A DNA stretch of 64,000 bases, taken from positions 930,001 through 994,000 of the forward strand of contig NZ_JBFBLC010000001.1 of assembly GCF_040702505.1 (NCBI RefSeq), in the 5' to 3' direction. This stretch comes from Terrabacter sp040702505. GTDB lineage: Bacteria > Actinomycetota > Actinomycetes > Actinomycetales > Dermatophilaceae. The notes beneath the pieces were generated by a model. That model saw nothing but the letters and a program-made list of their open reading frames with translations. It did no database searches and had not been told where the DNA came from. Both the position numbers and the translations under genes were made by a program. Shown here in pieces: positions 52,658-61,176 of the stretch. The first letter of the stretch is position 1, and each line of letters opens with the position of its first letter.

Positions 52658-53572
52658 GTGACTGACGCGAGCGCCACAACCAGCCAGGTCGAGCTGCCCG
52701 GCTACGAGCACGTCTACTCCGGCAAGGTGCGCGACCTCTACGCGCCGGTCGGGCCGGACGGCGAGGTGGTGCCCGACCAGCTGCTCCTCGTCGCCTCGAA
52801 CCGCCTGTCCGCGTACGACTGGATGATGTCGCCGGAGATCCCCGACAAGGGCGCCGTGCTGACCCGCCTGTCGCTGTGGTGGTTCGACCAGCTCTCCGAC
52901 CTCGTCCCCAATCACGTGGTGTCGACCGACGTCCCCGAGGCCGTGGCAGGCCGGGCCGTCCTGGTGCGGAAGCTGGAGATGCTCAAGGTCGAGGCGATCG
53001 CCCGTGCGTACCTGACCGGTGGTGGGCTGGAGGAGTATGCCGCCAAGGGGTCGGTCTCCGGCGTCACCCTGCCGGAGGGGCTCGTCGACGGCTCGAAGCT
53101 GCCGGAGCCGGTCTTCACCCCGACGACCAAGGCGCCGGTCGGTGAGCACGACCTTCCCATGTCGCCGGCCGAGGTCGACGCCGAGCTCGGCCCAGAGGTC
53201 GCGGCCGAGGTGTCGCGACTGACGCGCGCGATCCTCGCCCGGGGCAACGAGATCGCCGCCGGGCGCGGCATCCTCATCGCCGACACCAAGGTCGAGTTCG
53301 GCATTGCCCCGGACGGCTCGGGCGGCCTGGTCCTGGCCGACGAGGTGCTGACGCCGGACTCGTCGCGCTTCTGGCCGGCCGAGCTGTGGGAGCCGGGTCA
53401 CCCGCAGCCCTCCTACGACAAGCAGTTCGTCCGCGACTGGCTGACCTCCTCCGAGTCGGGCTGGGACCGCAAGGCCGGTGGCCCGCCGCCCGAGCTGCCC
53501 GCGCACGTCGTCGAGCAGACCCGGGCGAAGTACGTCGAGGCCTACGAGCGCCTCACCGGCGAGACGTTCTGA
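52658..53572 (+). CDS. purC: phosphoribosylaminoimidazole-succinocarboxamide synthase
   Basis: 304 residues. It joins CAIR and aspartate with ATP. Visible family blocks: YSGKVRDLYAP, LLLVASNRLSAYD, VRKLEMLKVEAIARAYLTGGG, ILIADTKVEFG and DEVLTPDSSRFWP. The GTG at 52658 lies at a proper distance from GGAAGG; an ATG 9 bases upstream is too close to it. Confidence 0.96.
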   Translation: MTDASATTSQVELPGYEHVYSGKVRDLYAPVGPDGEVVPDQLLLVASNRLSAYDWMMSPEIPDKGAVLTRLSLWWFDQLSDLVPNHVVSTDVPEAVAGRAVLVRKLEMLKVEAIARAYLTGGGLEEYAAKGSVSGVTLPEGLVDGSKLPEPVFTPTTKAPVGEHDLPMSPAEVDAELGPEVAAEVSRLTRAILARGNEIAAGRGILIADTKVEFGIAPDGSGGLVLADEVLTPDSSRFWPAELWEPGHPQPSYDKQFVRDWLTSSESGWDRKAGGPPPELPAHVVEQTRAKYVEAYERLTGETF

Positions 53573-53745
53573 GGAGACGCCTGACGCAGCTCGTGCCGTC
53601 GGTGCGGTCTGCGCCCAGGGGATTCGGATGATGCTCCAAGGCTGAGTAGGGCTGCGCCATGCCGGGAGTTCACCTCCAGTTCACCCGGGCTGGGAAGCGT
53701 CGCCGGTTCTGCCGGAACGGCAGGTCCCGATCCCAGGAGCGCCTC

Positions 53746-54216
53746 ATGGCACCCACGTCGACCCGTGTCGAGTCCGAACCCGGCACCGCGAACGCCGCGA
53801 CCCCCGGACGCCGCCTCTTCGGCATCCTCACCGGCCTCACGGCCCTGCTCGTCCTCCTGCAGGGCCTCTGGGCCGGCATCTTCCTCGAGCACGACGGCGA
53901 ACGCGACGCCGCGAGCTCGTGGATCGAGGTGCACGCCCACGGGGGCGAGGTCGCCCTCGTCCTCGCCGTGGCGGCGGTCGTCGTCGCGTTCGTCAAGCTC
54001 CGGCCGCGTCGCGACCTCCTCATCGGCAGCACGGCCCTCGTCGTGCTGCTCCTGCTCGAGTCGTACATCGGTGGCCTGATCGCCGACGACAGCCTCGACT
54101 CGCTGACGGCGGTCCACGTGCCGCTCGCCATGGCCACGATGGCGGTCGCCGTCTGGCTGCCCCTGCGCGCCCGGCACGGCGGCACCGCCGTCGCCGACTC
54201 GTCGCGGACCGACTGA
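53746..54216 (+). CDS. small four-helix membrane protein, function unknown
   Basis: 156 residues with four hydrophobic helices (GILTGLTALLVLLQGLWAGIF, VALVLAVAAVVVAFV, LIGSTALVVLLLLESYIGG and VPLAMATMAVAVWLPL). A His in HAHGGE and one in AVHVPLA could bind a cofactor or metal, as in small heme-binding DoxX/cytochrome-like proteins, but the match is weak. AGGAGCG precedes the ATG. It sits between purC and the LURP-like gene on the same strand. Confidence 0.75.
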   Translation: MAPTSTRVESEPGTANAATPGRRLFGILTGLTALLVLLQGLWAGIFLEHDGERDAASSWIEVHAHGGEVALVLAVAAVVVAFVKLRPRRDLLIGSTALVVLLLLESYIGGLIADDSLDSLTAVHVPLAMATMAVAVWLPLRARHGGTAVADSSRTD

Positions 54217-54303
54217 CGCGCGGCCGCGGCTCGGCACCCTCACCCCAGGCACACGGCATACACCCCCCCCGGTGGGGAGGCCGCGCTGTGGCACCCTGAC
54301 GGC

Positions 54304-54933
54304 ATGAGCGAGCCGCCTCCCGACGCCGTGGTGGACGCGCCTGCCGAGCGCTACGTCCTGCGGCAGGAGCTGACGCTCGCGGTCAACCGCTACGAGGTCG
54401 TCCGCGCGGACGAGCGGGGGCGGCAGCTCGGCCTGCTGTGCTTCGCCGAGCAGGACCGCACGGCCGCCAGGGAGCAGGTCACCTTCTACACCGACGCCGC
54501 CAAGGAGCACCCCCTCTTCGGCTTCCAGGCCCGCCGCCGCCTCGACCTCGGCACGACCTACGACGTCACCGACAGCCACGGGCAACCGATCGGCTGGTTC
54601 AAGAAGCGCTTCAGCGCCTCGCCCGTCAGCTCGACGTGGACGCTGGGCCTGCCTGACGGGCGCCAGTTCGTCGGCCGGGAGCGCAACACCACGGTCGCGG
54701 TCGCGCGCAGGCTCTGGGAGGTCGTCCCCGTCGTCGGCGACCTCCCCGGCCCCTTCCTCCTCCACGTCGACTTCGTCTCCGCCGACGGCCGGGTGGCCCT
54801 GAGCGCGACGACGCGGGCAGGGGTCAGGGGCGTCCACCGGGTGACGCTGCCGGCGCAGGAGGACGGGCGCTCGATCGACTGGCGCGTCGGGATGGCGATG
54901 GCGGTGGCGCTGGACGCGCTGACGTCCCGTTGA
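54304..54933 (+). CDS. LURP-one-related (tubby C-like) protein
   Basis: 209 residues. Two alternating beta-rich halves: YVLRQELTLAVNRYEVV, FGFQARRRLDLGTTYDVTDSHG, GWFKKRFSASPVSSTWTL, then a second set ending IDWRVGMAMAVALDAL. This matches the LURP-one/scramblase-like fold, a membrane-tethered or soluble 12-strand barrel of unknown bacterial role. Stands alone within the purine region, before purS. Confidence 0.78.
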   Translation: MSEPPPDAVVDAPAERYVLRQELTLAVNRYEVVRADERGRQLGLLCFAEQDRTAAREQVTFYTDAAKEHPLFGFQARRRLDLGTTYDVTDSHGQPIGWFKKRFSASPVSSTWTLGLPDGRQFVGRERNTTVAVARRLWEVVPVVGDLPGPFLLHVDFVSADGRVALSATTRAGVRGVHRVTLPAQEDGRSIDWRVGMAMAVALDALTSR

Positions 54934-54964
54934 GACGTTGTCGGGAGGCGTGTCGGGCGCCCGA

Positions 54965-54970
54965 TAGACT
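54965..54970 (+). promoter_or_regulatory. -10 box upstream of purS-purQ-purL
   Basis: TAGACT, 54 bases before purS. The leader carries AGGAGACC as ribosome site; no purine riboswitch fold was apparent. Confidence 0.45.
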
Positions 54971-55024
54971 CGGCCCGTCCTGGGGACGTCCCCTCACCCA
55001 TCCAGCGCAGGAGACCCACCACTG

Positions 55025-55387
55025 ATGGGAAGCATCGTCGTCGACGTCATGCTCAAGCCCGAGATCCTCGACCCCCAGGGCCAGGCCGTCGGCGGGGCCC
55101 TGCCACGGCTGGGCTTCGACGGGTTCACCGACGTCCGGCAGGGCAAGCGCTTCGTGCTCTCCGTCGACGGTGACGTCACGGACGAGCACCTCGCCGCGGC
55201 CCGGGAGGCCGCCGAGAAGCTGCTGTCCAACCCGGTCATCGAGGACGTCGTCTCGGTGCACGTCCTCGACGAGGCCCCGGCCGACTCGGACTCGGACGCG
55301 GACTCGGACGGGTCGGGTTCCGACGGCCACGAGAACGACCACCAGAACGACCACGAGCACGGCCGGGCGGAGGGCGACGCGCAGTGA
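55025..55387 (+). CDS. purS: phosphoribosylformylglycinamidine synthase subunit PurS
   Basis: 120 residues. PurS bridges PurL and PurQ in the FGAM synthase complex. The first 85 residues are standard (VDVMLKPEILDPQGQAV, RLGFDGFTDVRQGKRF, AEKLLSNPVIEDV). The last 35 are an added acidic and His-rich tail (DSDSDADSDG, then GHENDHQNDHEH), about 35-40 residues longer than usual. The purQ GTG overlaps its stop. Confidence 0.95.
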   Translation: MGSIVVDVMLKPEILDPQGQAVGGALPRLGFDGFTDVRQGKRFVLSVDGDVTDEHLAAAREAAEKLLSNPVIEDVVSVHVLDEAPADSDSDADSDGSGSDGHENDHQNDHEHGRAEGDAQ

Positions 55388-56079
55388 GGATCGGCGTCGT
55401 CACGTTCCCCGGTTCCCTCGACGACCGTGACGCCGCGCGCGCCGTCCGTGAGTGTGGCGGCGAGGCCGTCCCGCTCTGGCACGGCGACGCCGACCTGAAG
55501 GGCGTCGACGCCGTCATTCTCCCCGGCGGCTTCTCCTACGGCGACTACCTCCGCTGCGGCGCCATCGCCCGCTTCGCGCCGGTCATGGACGCGCTCGTGC
55601 CGGCCGCGCAGGGCGGCCTGCCGGTCCTCGGCATCTGCAACGGCTTCCAAGTGCTCACCGAGAGCCACCTGCTGCCGGGCGCGCTGATCCGCAACGACCA
55701 CCGCAAGTTCAACTGCGTCGACCAGCGCCTCGTCGTCGAGAACGCCTCGACCGCCTGGACCACCGACTTCGAGGCCGGCCAAGAGATCACCATCGTCCTC
55801 AAGAACGGCGAGGGCGGCTTCGTCGCCGACGAGCGCACGCTCGACGAGCTCGAGGGCGAGGGGCGCGTCGTGTTCCGCTACGTGCCCGACGAGCAGGGGC
55901 GCAACCCCAACGGCTCCTACCGCCACATCGCCGGCATCACCAACGAGCGCGGCAACGTCGTCGGGCTCATGCCGCACCCCGAGCACGCGGTCGAGGAGGG
56001 CTACGGCCCCAGCCTCGACGGGCGCGGCTTCTTCACCTCGATCATCAAGCAGACCCTCGAGAGCGCAGCCACCGCATGA
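55384..56079 (+). CDS. purQ: phosphoribosylformylglycinamidine synthase subunit PurQ
   Basis: 231 residues. Class I glutaminase domain that supplies ammonia: VILPGGFSYGDYLRCGAIA, catalytic Cys in GICNGFQVL, and the His-Glu pair in MPHPEHAVE. GTG start overlaps purS; its stop overlaps purL (ATGA). Confidence 0.96.
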   Translation: MRIGVVTFPGSLDDRDAARAVRECGGEAVPLWHGDADLKGVDAVILPGGFSYGDYLRCGAIARFAPVMDALVPAAQGGLPVLGICNGFQVLTESHLLPGALIRNDHRKFNCVDQRLVVENASTAWTTDFEAGQEITIVLKNGEGGFVADERTLDELEGEGRVVFRYVPDEQGRNPNGSYRHIAGITNERGNVVGLMPHPEHAVEEGYGPSLDGRGFFTSIIKQTLESAATA

Positions 56080-58394
56080 GCGACACTCAGACCGTCCCGC
56101 CGGCGCCGGTGGCGCCCGTCCTCGACACGGTGCAGCACGCCGCCGAGACGCCCGACGTCGAGCAGCCGTGGGCCGAGCTCGGGCTCAAGGCCGACGAGTA
56201 CGCCAACATCCGCGAGATCATCGGCCGCCGCCCGACCATCGCCGAGCTCGCGATGTACTCCGTCATGTGGAGCGAGCACTGCTCCTACAAGTCGAGCAAG
56301 ATCCACTTCAAGCTCTGGGGCGAGAACACCACCGACGAGATGCGCGAGAAGCTCCTCGTCGGCATCGGTGAGAACGCCGGCGTCGTCGACATCGGCGACG
56401 GGTGGGCCGTCACCTTCAAGGTGGAGTCGCACAACCACCCGAGCTACATCGAGCCCTACCAGGGCGCTGCCACCGGCGTCGGCGGCATCATCCGCGACAT
56501 CATGTCGATGGGTGCCCGGCCGATTGCCGTGATGGACCCGCTCCGCTTCGGCAACCTGCACCACCCCGACACCCAGCGCGTGCTGCCCGGCGTCGTGGCG
56601 GGTGTCGGCGGCTACGGCAACTGCATCGGCCTGCCCAACATCGGCGGCGAGGTCGTCTTCGACGACTGCTACCAGGGCAACCCGCTCGTCAACGCCCTGT
56701 GCGTCGGCGCCATGCGCGTCGAGGACATCCACCTGGCCAAGGCGTCCGGCGCTGGCAACAAGGTCATCCTCTTCGGCGCGCGCACCGGCGGCGACGGCAT
56801 CGGCGGCGTCTCGGTGCTGGCGTCCGAGACGTTCGACGAGGGCGGCCCGACCAAGCGCCCCGCTGTGCAGGTCGGCGACCCGTTCGCCGAGAAGGTGCTC
56901 ATCGAGTGCTGCCTCGACCTCTACAAGGCCGGCGTCGTCGACGGCATCCAGGACCTAGGCGGTGCCGGGCTCTCCTGCGCGACAAGCGAGCTCGCCTCCA
57001 ACGGCGACGGCGGCATGCAGGTCGAGCTCGACCTCGTCCCGCTGCGCGACGCGAGCCTGCAGCCGCAGGAGATCCTCATGTCCGAGTCGCAGGAGCGCAT
57101 GATGGCGGTGGTCGCGCCGGAGCACCTCGAGGAGTTCATGGCGATCACCGACAGGTGGGACGTCGAGGCCACCGTCATCGGCGAGGTCACCGACGGCGAC
57201 CACCTCGTCATCACCTGGCACGGCGAGACCATCGTCGACGTGCCGCCGCGCTCGGTCGCCCACGAGGGCCCGACCTACGACCGCCCGCTGGAGCGGCCGG
57301 CATACCTCGACGGTCTGAACGCCTCGGGCGCGCGCGAGCTCGCCAAGCCGCAGACGGGCGAGGAGATCCGCGCCCAGCTGCTGACGCTCATCGGCTCGCC
57401 CAACCTCTGCGACAAGTCGTGGATCACCGACCAGTACGACCGCTACGTCCTCGGCAACACGGCGCTCGCGCAGCCCGACGACTCGGGCGTCGTCCGCGTC
57501 GACGAGGAGACGGGCCGCGGGGTCGCGATCTCGACCGACTGCAACAGCCGCTTCGCGAAGCTCGACCCGTATGCCGGGGCGCAGCTCGCGCTCGCCGAGG
57601 CCTACCGCAACGTCGCCACCTCGGGCGCCGCGCCGCTCGCCGTCACCGACTGCCTCAACTTCGGCTCGCCGGAGGACCCGGGTGTCATGTGGCAGTTCCG
57701 GGAGTCGATCCGCGGCATCGCCGAGGGCTGCAAGTTCCTCGGCATCCCCGTGACCGGCGGCAACGTGTCGTTCTACAACCAGACCGGCGACGTCGCGATC
57801 CACCCGACCCCCGTCATCGGCGTCCTCGGGGTCATGGACGACGTGTCCAAGCGCTCCGGCTCCGGCTTCCGCAGCGACGACGCCCACGTCTACCTCCTCG
57901 GCGCCACCCGTGACGAGCTCGACGGCTCCGAGTGGGCGCACGTCATCCACAAGCACCTCGGCGGGGTGCCGCCGAAGGTCGACCTCACGGCGGAGCAGGC
58001 GCTCGCGCGAGTCCTGGTCGAGGCAGCCCGAGCCGGCATCGTCGAGGCGGCCCACGACCTCTCCGAGGGTGGGCTCGCGATCGCGCTCGCCGAGGCATGC
58101 ATCCGGCACGGTGTCGGCGTCACGATCGACGGCATCGACCAGGTCGGCGTCGACGCCGACGGCAACCCGCTCGACGTGTTCACCGCGCTCTTCTCCGAGT
58201 CGAGCGCCCGCGCGCTCGTCGCGGTCCCGGCCGGCCACGCCGCCGAGTTCGAGGCACTGCTCGGCGACCTGCCGCACGCGCGCATCGGTGTGACCGGAGG
58301 CCGTGACCTCGATGTCGTCGGCCACTTCGCCGTCTCGGTGGCCGAGCTGCGCTCAGCCCACCGGTTCACGCTGCCGGCCGTCTTCGGCGACTGA
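56076..58394 (+). CDS. purL: phosphoribosylformylglycinamidine synthase subunit PurL
   Basis: 772 residues, the small-PurL type that works with PurS and PurQ. ATP-binding/FGAR domain blocks: MWSEHCSYKSSKIHF, AVTFKVESHNHPSYIEPYQGAATGVGG (in two parts), MGARPIAVMDPLRFG, DLGGAGLSCATSE and the second half TGGNVSFYNQTG and AHDLSEGGLAIALAE. Ends at a strong terminator. Confidence 0.96.
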   Translation: MSDTQTVPPAPVAPVLDTVQHAAETPDVEQPWAELGLKADEYANIREIIGRRPTIAELAMYSVMWSEHCSYKSSKIHFKLWGENTTDEMREKLLVGIGENAGVVDIGDGWAVTFKVESHNHPSYIEPYQGAATGVGGIIRDIMSMGARPIAVMDPLRFGNLHHPDTQRVLPGVVAGVGGYGNCIGLPNIGGEVVFDDCYQGNPLVNALCVGAMRVEDIHLAKASGAGNKVILFGARTGGDGIGGVSVLASETFDEGGPTKRPAVQVGDPFAEKVLIECCLDLYKAGVVDGIQDLGGAGLSCATSELASNGDGGMQVELDLVPLRDASLQPQEILMSESQERMMAVVAPEHLEEFMAITDRWDVEATVIGEVTDGDHLVITWHGETIVDVPPRSVAHEGPTYDRPLERPAYLDGLNASGARELAKPQTGEEIRAQLLTLIGSPNLCDKSWITDQYDRYVLGNTALAQPDDSGVVRVDEETGRGVAISTDCNSRFAKLDPYAGAQLALAEAYRNVATSGAAPLAVTDCLNFGSPEDPGVMWQFRESIRGIAEGCKFLGIPVTGGNVSFYNQTGDVAIHPTPVIGVLGVMDDVSKRSGSGFRSDDAHVYLLGATRDELDGSEWAHVIHKHLGGVPPKVDLTAEQALARVLVEAARAGIVEAAHDLSEGGLAIALAEACIRHGVGVTIDGIDQVGVDADGNPLDVFTALFSESSARALVAVPAGHAAEFEALLGDLPHARIGVTGGRDLDVVGHFAVSVAELRSAHRFTLPAVFGD

Positions 58395-58429
58395 CGCACC
58401 GGTCCGACGTCCTCGTCGGGCTGACGAAA

Positions 58430-58454
58430 GGGCCGGGTCCGACGGACCCGGCCC
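58430..58454. terminator. bidirectional terminator after purL
   Basis: An 11-bp perfect stem GGGCCGGGTCC with its complement, a 3-base loop, AAA before and CCTT after. Between convergent purL and the LLM oxidoreductase. Confidence 0.85.
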
Positions 58455-58477
58455 CTTCCGGTGTCGACCGACCGGGG

Positions 58478-59494
58478 TCAGCGCCAGCCGAGGCCGGGCG
58501 CGACGTCCTTGAGGACGCTCTCGATCACGTGGGCGTTGTAGTCGACGCCGAGCTGGTTGGGCACGGTGATGAGCAGCGTGTCGGCGGCCGCGACCGCCGA
58601 GTCCTCCGCGAGCTCACGGACGAGCTTGTCGGGCTCACCGGCATACGTCTTGCCGAACCGGGCGAGGCCGCCCTCGAGGTGTCCGACCTGGTCACGGCTG
58701 GCCGTCTCGCGGTAGAAGTACTGCCGGTCGAGATCGCTCGTGATGGGCAGGATGCTGCGGCTGACCGACACGCGCGGCTCGCGCTCGTGCCCGGCGGCGC
58801 GCCACGCGTCGCGGAACCGCGAGATCTGCTCGGCCTGCAGCTCGTGGAACGGGACGCCCGTGTCCTCGGTGAGCAGGGTCGAGCTCATCAGGTTCATGCC
58901 CTGCTCGGCGGTCCACTCGGCGGTCGCCCGGGAGCCGGCGCCCCACCAGATGCGGTCACGCAGCCCCGGCGAGTGCGGCTCGATGCGCAGCAGGCCGGGC
59001 GGGTTGGGGAACATCGGCCGAGGGCTGGGCTCGGCGAAACCCTCGCCCTCGAGCACCTGCAGGAAGACCTCGGTGTGCTGGCGCGCCATCCCGGCGTGGT
59101 CGTCGCCCTCCGGCACGTAGCCGAAGTAGCGGAAGCCGTCGACGACCTGCTCGGGTGACCCGCGGCTGATGCCGAGCTGCAGCCGGCCGCCCGCGATGAG
59201 GTCAGCTGCCCCCGCGTCCTCGGCCATGTAGAGCGGGTTCTCGTAGCGCATGTCGATCACGCCCGTGCCGATCTCGATGCGGCTCGTGCGTGCGCCCACC
59301 GCCGCGAGCAGCGGGAACGGCGACGCCAGCTGCCGGGCGAAGTGGTGCACGCGGAAGTACGCGCCGTCGGCGCCCAGCTCCTCGGCCGCGACCGCGAGGT
59401 CGATCGACTGGAGCAGTGCGTCCGAGGCCGAGCGCGTCTGCGAGTGCGGCGACGGCGTCCAGTGCCCGAACGAGAGAAACCCGATGTTCTTCAC
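58478..59494 (-). CDS. LLM-class flavin-dependent oxidoreductase
   Basis: About 338 residues of the luciferase-like family: LSFGHWTP at the N-terminus, ELGADGAYFRVHHFARQLASPFPLLAAVGART (in blocks), IEIGTGVIDMRYENPLYMAEDAGAADLI and GRLQLGISRGSPEQV. It uses FMN or F420. Start chosen at GTG 59494, where homology begins. Substrate unknown. Confidence 0.9.
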   Translation of the reverse strand: MKNIGFLSFGHWTPSPHSQTRSASDALLQSIDLAVAAEELGADGAYFRVHHFARQLASPFPLLAAVGARTSRIEIGTGVIDMRYENPLYMAEDAGAADLIAGGRLQLGISRGSPEQVVDGFRYFGYVPEGDDHAGMARQHTEVFLQVLEGEGFAEPSPRPMFPNPPGLLRIEPHSPGLRDRIWWGAGSRATAEWTAEQGMNLMSSTLLTEDTGVPFHELQAEQISRFRDAWRAAGHEREPRVSVSRSILPITSDLDRQYFYRETASRDQVGHLEGGLARFGKTYAGEPDKLVRELAEDSAVAAADTLLITVPNQLGVDYNAHVIESVLKDVAPGLGWR

Positions 59495-59547
59495 GCACTG
59501 TCCAACGCCCGAGGGCCGCGAACCCTTCCGCCGCCCGCCGCCGGCCG

Positions 59548-60366
59548 TCAGCGGGCGCGCCACTTCCCCGTCTCGGGTGGAGGGGGACTCTGCTCACCCT
59601 CCTCGCCGAACGGCTTGGCACCGGCCAGCAGCCGCGTCAGCGCCATGCCCTCTCGCAGCCCGGTCGGCAGGGCCGCCCGGGCCACCTCGCGGCGCAACGT
59701 CGCCGATGGCAGCGGCGCGGCGCTCGCCAGCAGGACCGAGTTGCCGAAGCGCCGACCCTTGAGCACCTCGTGTGTCGCGACGAGGGCGACGTGCGGGAGC
59801 AGCGTCGACACGGTGGCGATGAGGCGCGAGACCCAGCGCATGCCCGGCTCGTCGGCGAGGTTCCACAGGCCGAGTCCCGTCGGGCGCAGCACCCGTGCCA
59901 CCTCGCGGGCGTATGCCGTCCCGGCCAGCTCCGCAGGCACCCGGCCTCCTGCGTAGGCGTCGGTCACGACCACGTCGGCCGCGTCGTCCTTGAGCGCCCG
60001 CAAGCCGGCGAGTCCGTCGACAGGGCGGACGCGGATGCGGTGGCGCCGGGGCAGGGGGATCTCGCGGCGCACCAGGTCGGTGAGCGCCTCGTCGGGCTCC
60101 AGCACGATCTGCGGCGAGCCGGGTCTTGTCGCCTCGACCCACCGCGGCAGTGTCAGTCCCGCGCCGCCGACATGGGTGACGCCGAGGGGGCCGGACGGCA
60201 GGGCCTCGATCGCGAGCGCGAGGTGCTGGACGTACTCGAAGACGAGCAGGGTCGGGTCGTCGGGCTGCACGTGGGACTGCGGCTGCCCGTCCATGTGCAC
60301 GGTGACGCCGCCGCGCTCGTCCCACTCGAGCGAGACGTGCTGCGCCGCAACGGGATCCGGACTCAC
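59548..60366 (-). CDS. spermidine synthase-like SAM-domain protein
   Basis: 272 residues. Spermidine-synthase/SAM fold: LVFEYVQHLALAIEAL, VTHVGGAGLTLPRWVEA (nucleotide-binding glycines), VLEPDEALTDLVRREI (acidic ribose contact) and VVVTDAYAGGRVP (DAY/F motif). Actinobacterial proteins of this group usually lack polyamine activity and their substrate is unknown. GTG start overlaps the stop of the upstream GNAT gene (GTGA). Confidence 0.85.
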   Translation of the reverse strand: MSPDPVAAQHVSLEWDERGGVTVHMDGQPQSHVQPDDPTLLVFEYVQHLALAIEALPSGPLGVTHVGGAGLTLPRWVEATRPGSPQIVLEPDEALTDLVRREIPLPRRHRIRVRPVDGLAGLRALKDDAADVVVTDAYAGGRVPAELAGTAYAREVARVLRPTGLGLWNLADEPGMRWVSRLIATVSTLLPHVALVATHEVLKGRRFGNSVLLASAAPLPSATLRREVARAALPTGLREGMALTRLLAGAKPFGEEGEQSPPPPETGKWRAR

Positions 60367-61154
60367 GCGAGGTCCAGGACGAGCGTGCGCTCCTCGCCGT
60401 AGCGGGTGAAGCCCAGGCGGCGCAGGATGGGGGAGGAGGTGTCCACGACCCCGTGGGTCAGGGCGAGGGTGGCCCCGGCCTCGCGAGCCGCGGCGAGACG
60501 GGCGGCGAGGACCCCGCGGTAGGCCCCGCGGCCGCGGAGCGAGCGGTGCGTGCCCCCACCCCAGAGACGGCATACGTCCTCGGCGAGCGTGTAGCCGCCC
60601 GTGCCGGCGGGGCGCCCGTCGACGTAGGCCACCCACCGGGCGCCGGTGCCGTCGGCGAGCCCGGCCTCAACCTCCGAGAGGCTGGTGGCGACCTGCTCGT
60701 CGGTGATCTCCTGCCCGCCGAACGCGTCGTTCACGACCTCGAGGGCGTCTCGCACCGTCTGCTCGTCGGTGACCTGGCGCACCGCGACGTCCGCGGGCAC
60801 GGCGAGGTCGGGCAGCCCGCCCGCGAGCGGGAGCGCCAGCACGTCCATCCGGTCCTCGACCACGGCGCCCCGGGACCGGAGCTCCGGCTCCAGATCGGAC
60901 GGCCTCGTGAACTCCGACAGACGCCACCACAGCCGGTCGCGACCCCAGCCACGCGACACCGCGCTGACCTCGTCGGCGAGCTCGGCCGCGTCCCGCTGCG
61001 AACCGAAGACCCGGGCGGAGGTCGGGGCCAGGAACCAGTCGGGGTAGGCGACGACGAGGTACTCCTCGTTCGCCACGTGCGGAGCACCGTCCGGGACCCA
61101 CGCCCAGGCGTTGGAGGCGGCGAGCACGGCTTCGGCGTCCCAGTTCGTCGTCAC
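60363..61154 (-). CDS. GNAT-family N-acetyltransferase
   Basis: 263 residues. The C-terminal GNAT domain has RWVAYVDGRPAGTGGYTL, the acetyl-CoA loop HRSLRGRGAYRGVLAARLAAA and SSPILRRLGFTRYG. The N-terminal 110 residues are a helical domain of unknown role. GTG start lies 6 bases after a -10 box, in a promoter shared with the divergent F420-type oxidoreductase. Confidence 0.9.
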   Translation of the reverse strand: MTTNWDAEAVLAASNAWAWVPDGAPHVANEEYLVVAYPDWFLAPTSARVFGSQRDAAELADEVSAVSRGWGRDRLWWRLSEFTRPSDLEPELRSRGAVVEDRMDVLALPLAGGLPDLAVPADVAVRQVTDEQTVRDALEVVNDAFGGQEITDEQVATSLSEVEAGLADGTGARWVAYVDGRPAGTGGYTLAEDVCRLWGGGTHRSLRGRGAYRGVLAARLAAAREAGATLALTHGVVDTSSPILRRLGFTRYGEERTLVLDLA

Positions 61155-61160
61155 CGGGAC

Positions 61161-61170
61161 AGGCTACGGT
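61161..61170. promoter_or_regulatory. symmetrical bidirectional -10 element AGGCTACGGT
   Basis: TACGGT on the plus strand, 6 bases before the ATG at 61177, and TAGCCT on the minus strand, 6 bases before the GTG at 61154. Only 22 bases separate the two starts, so both transcripts would be leaderless. Confidence 0.6.
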
Positions 61171-61176
61171 CGGGCC

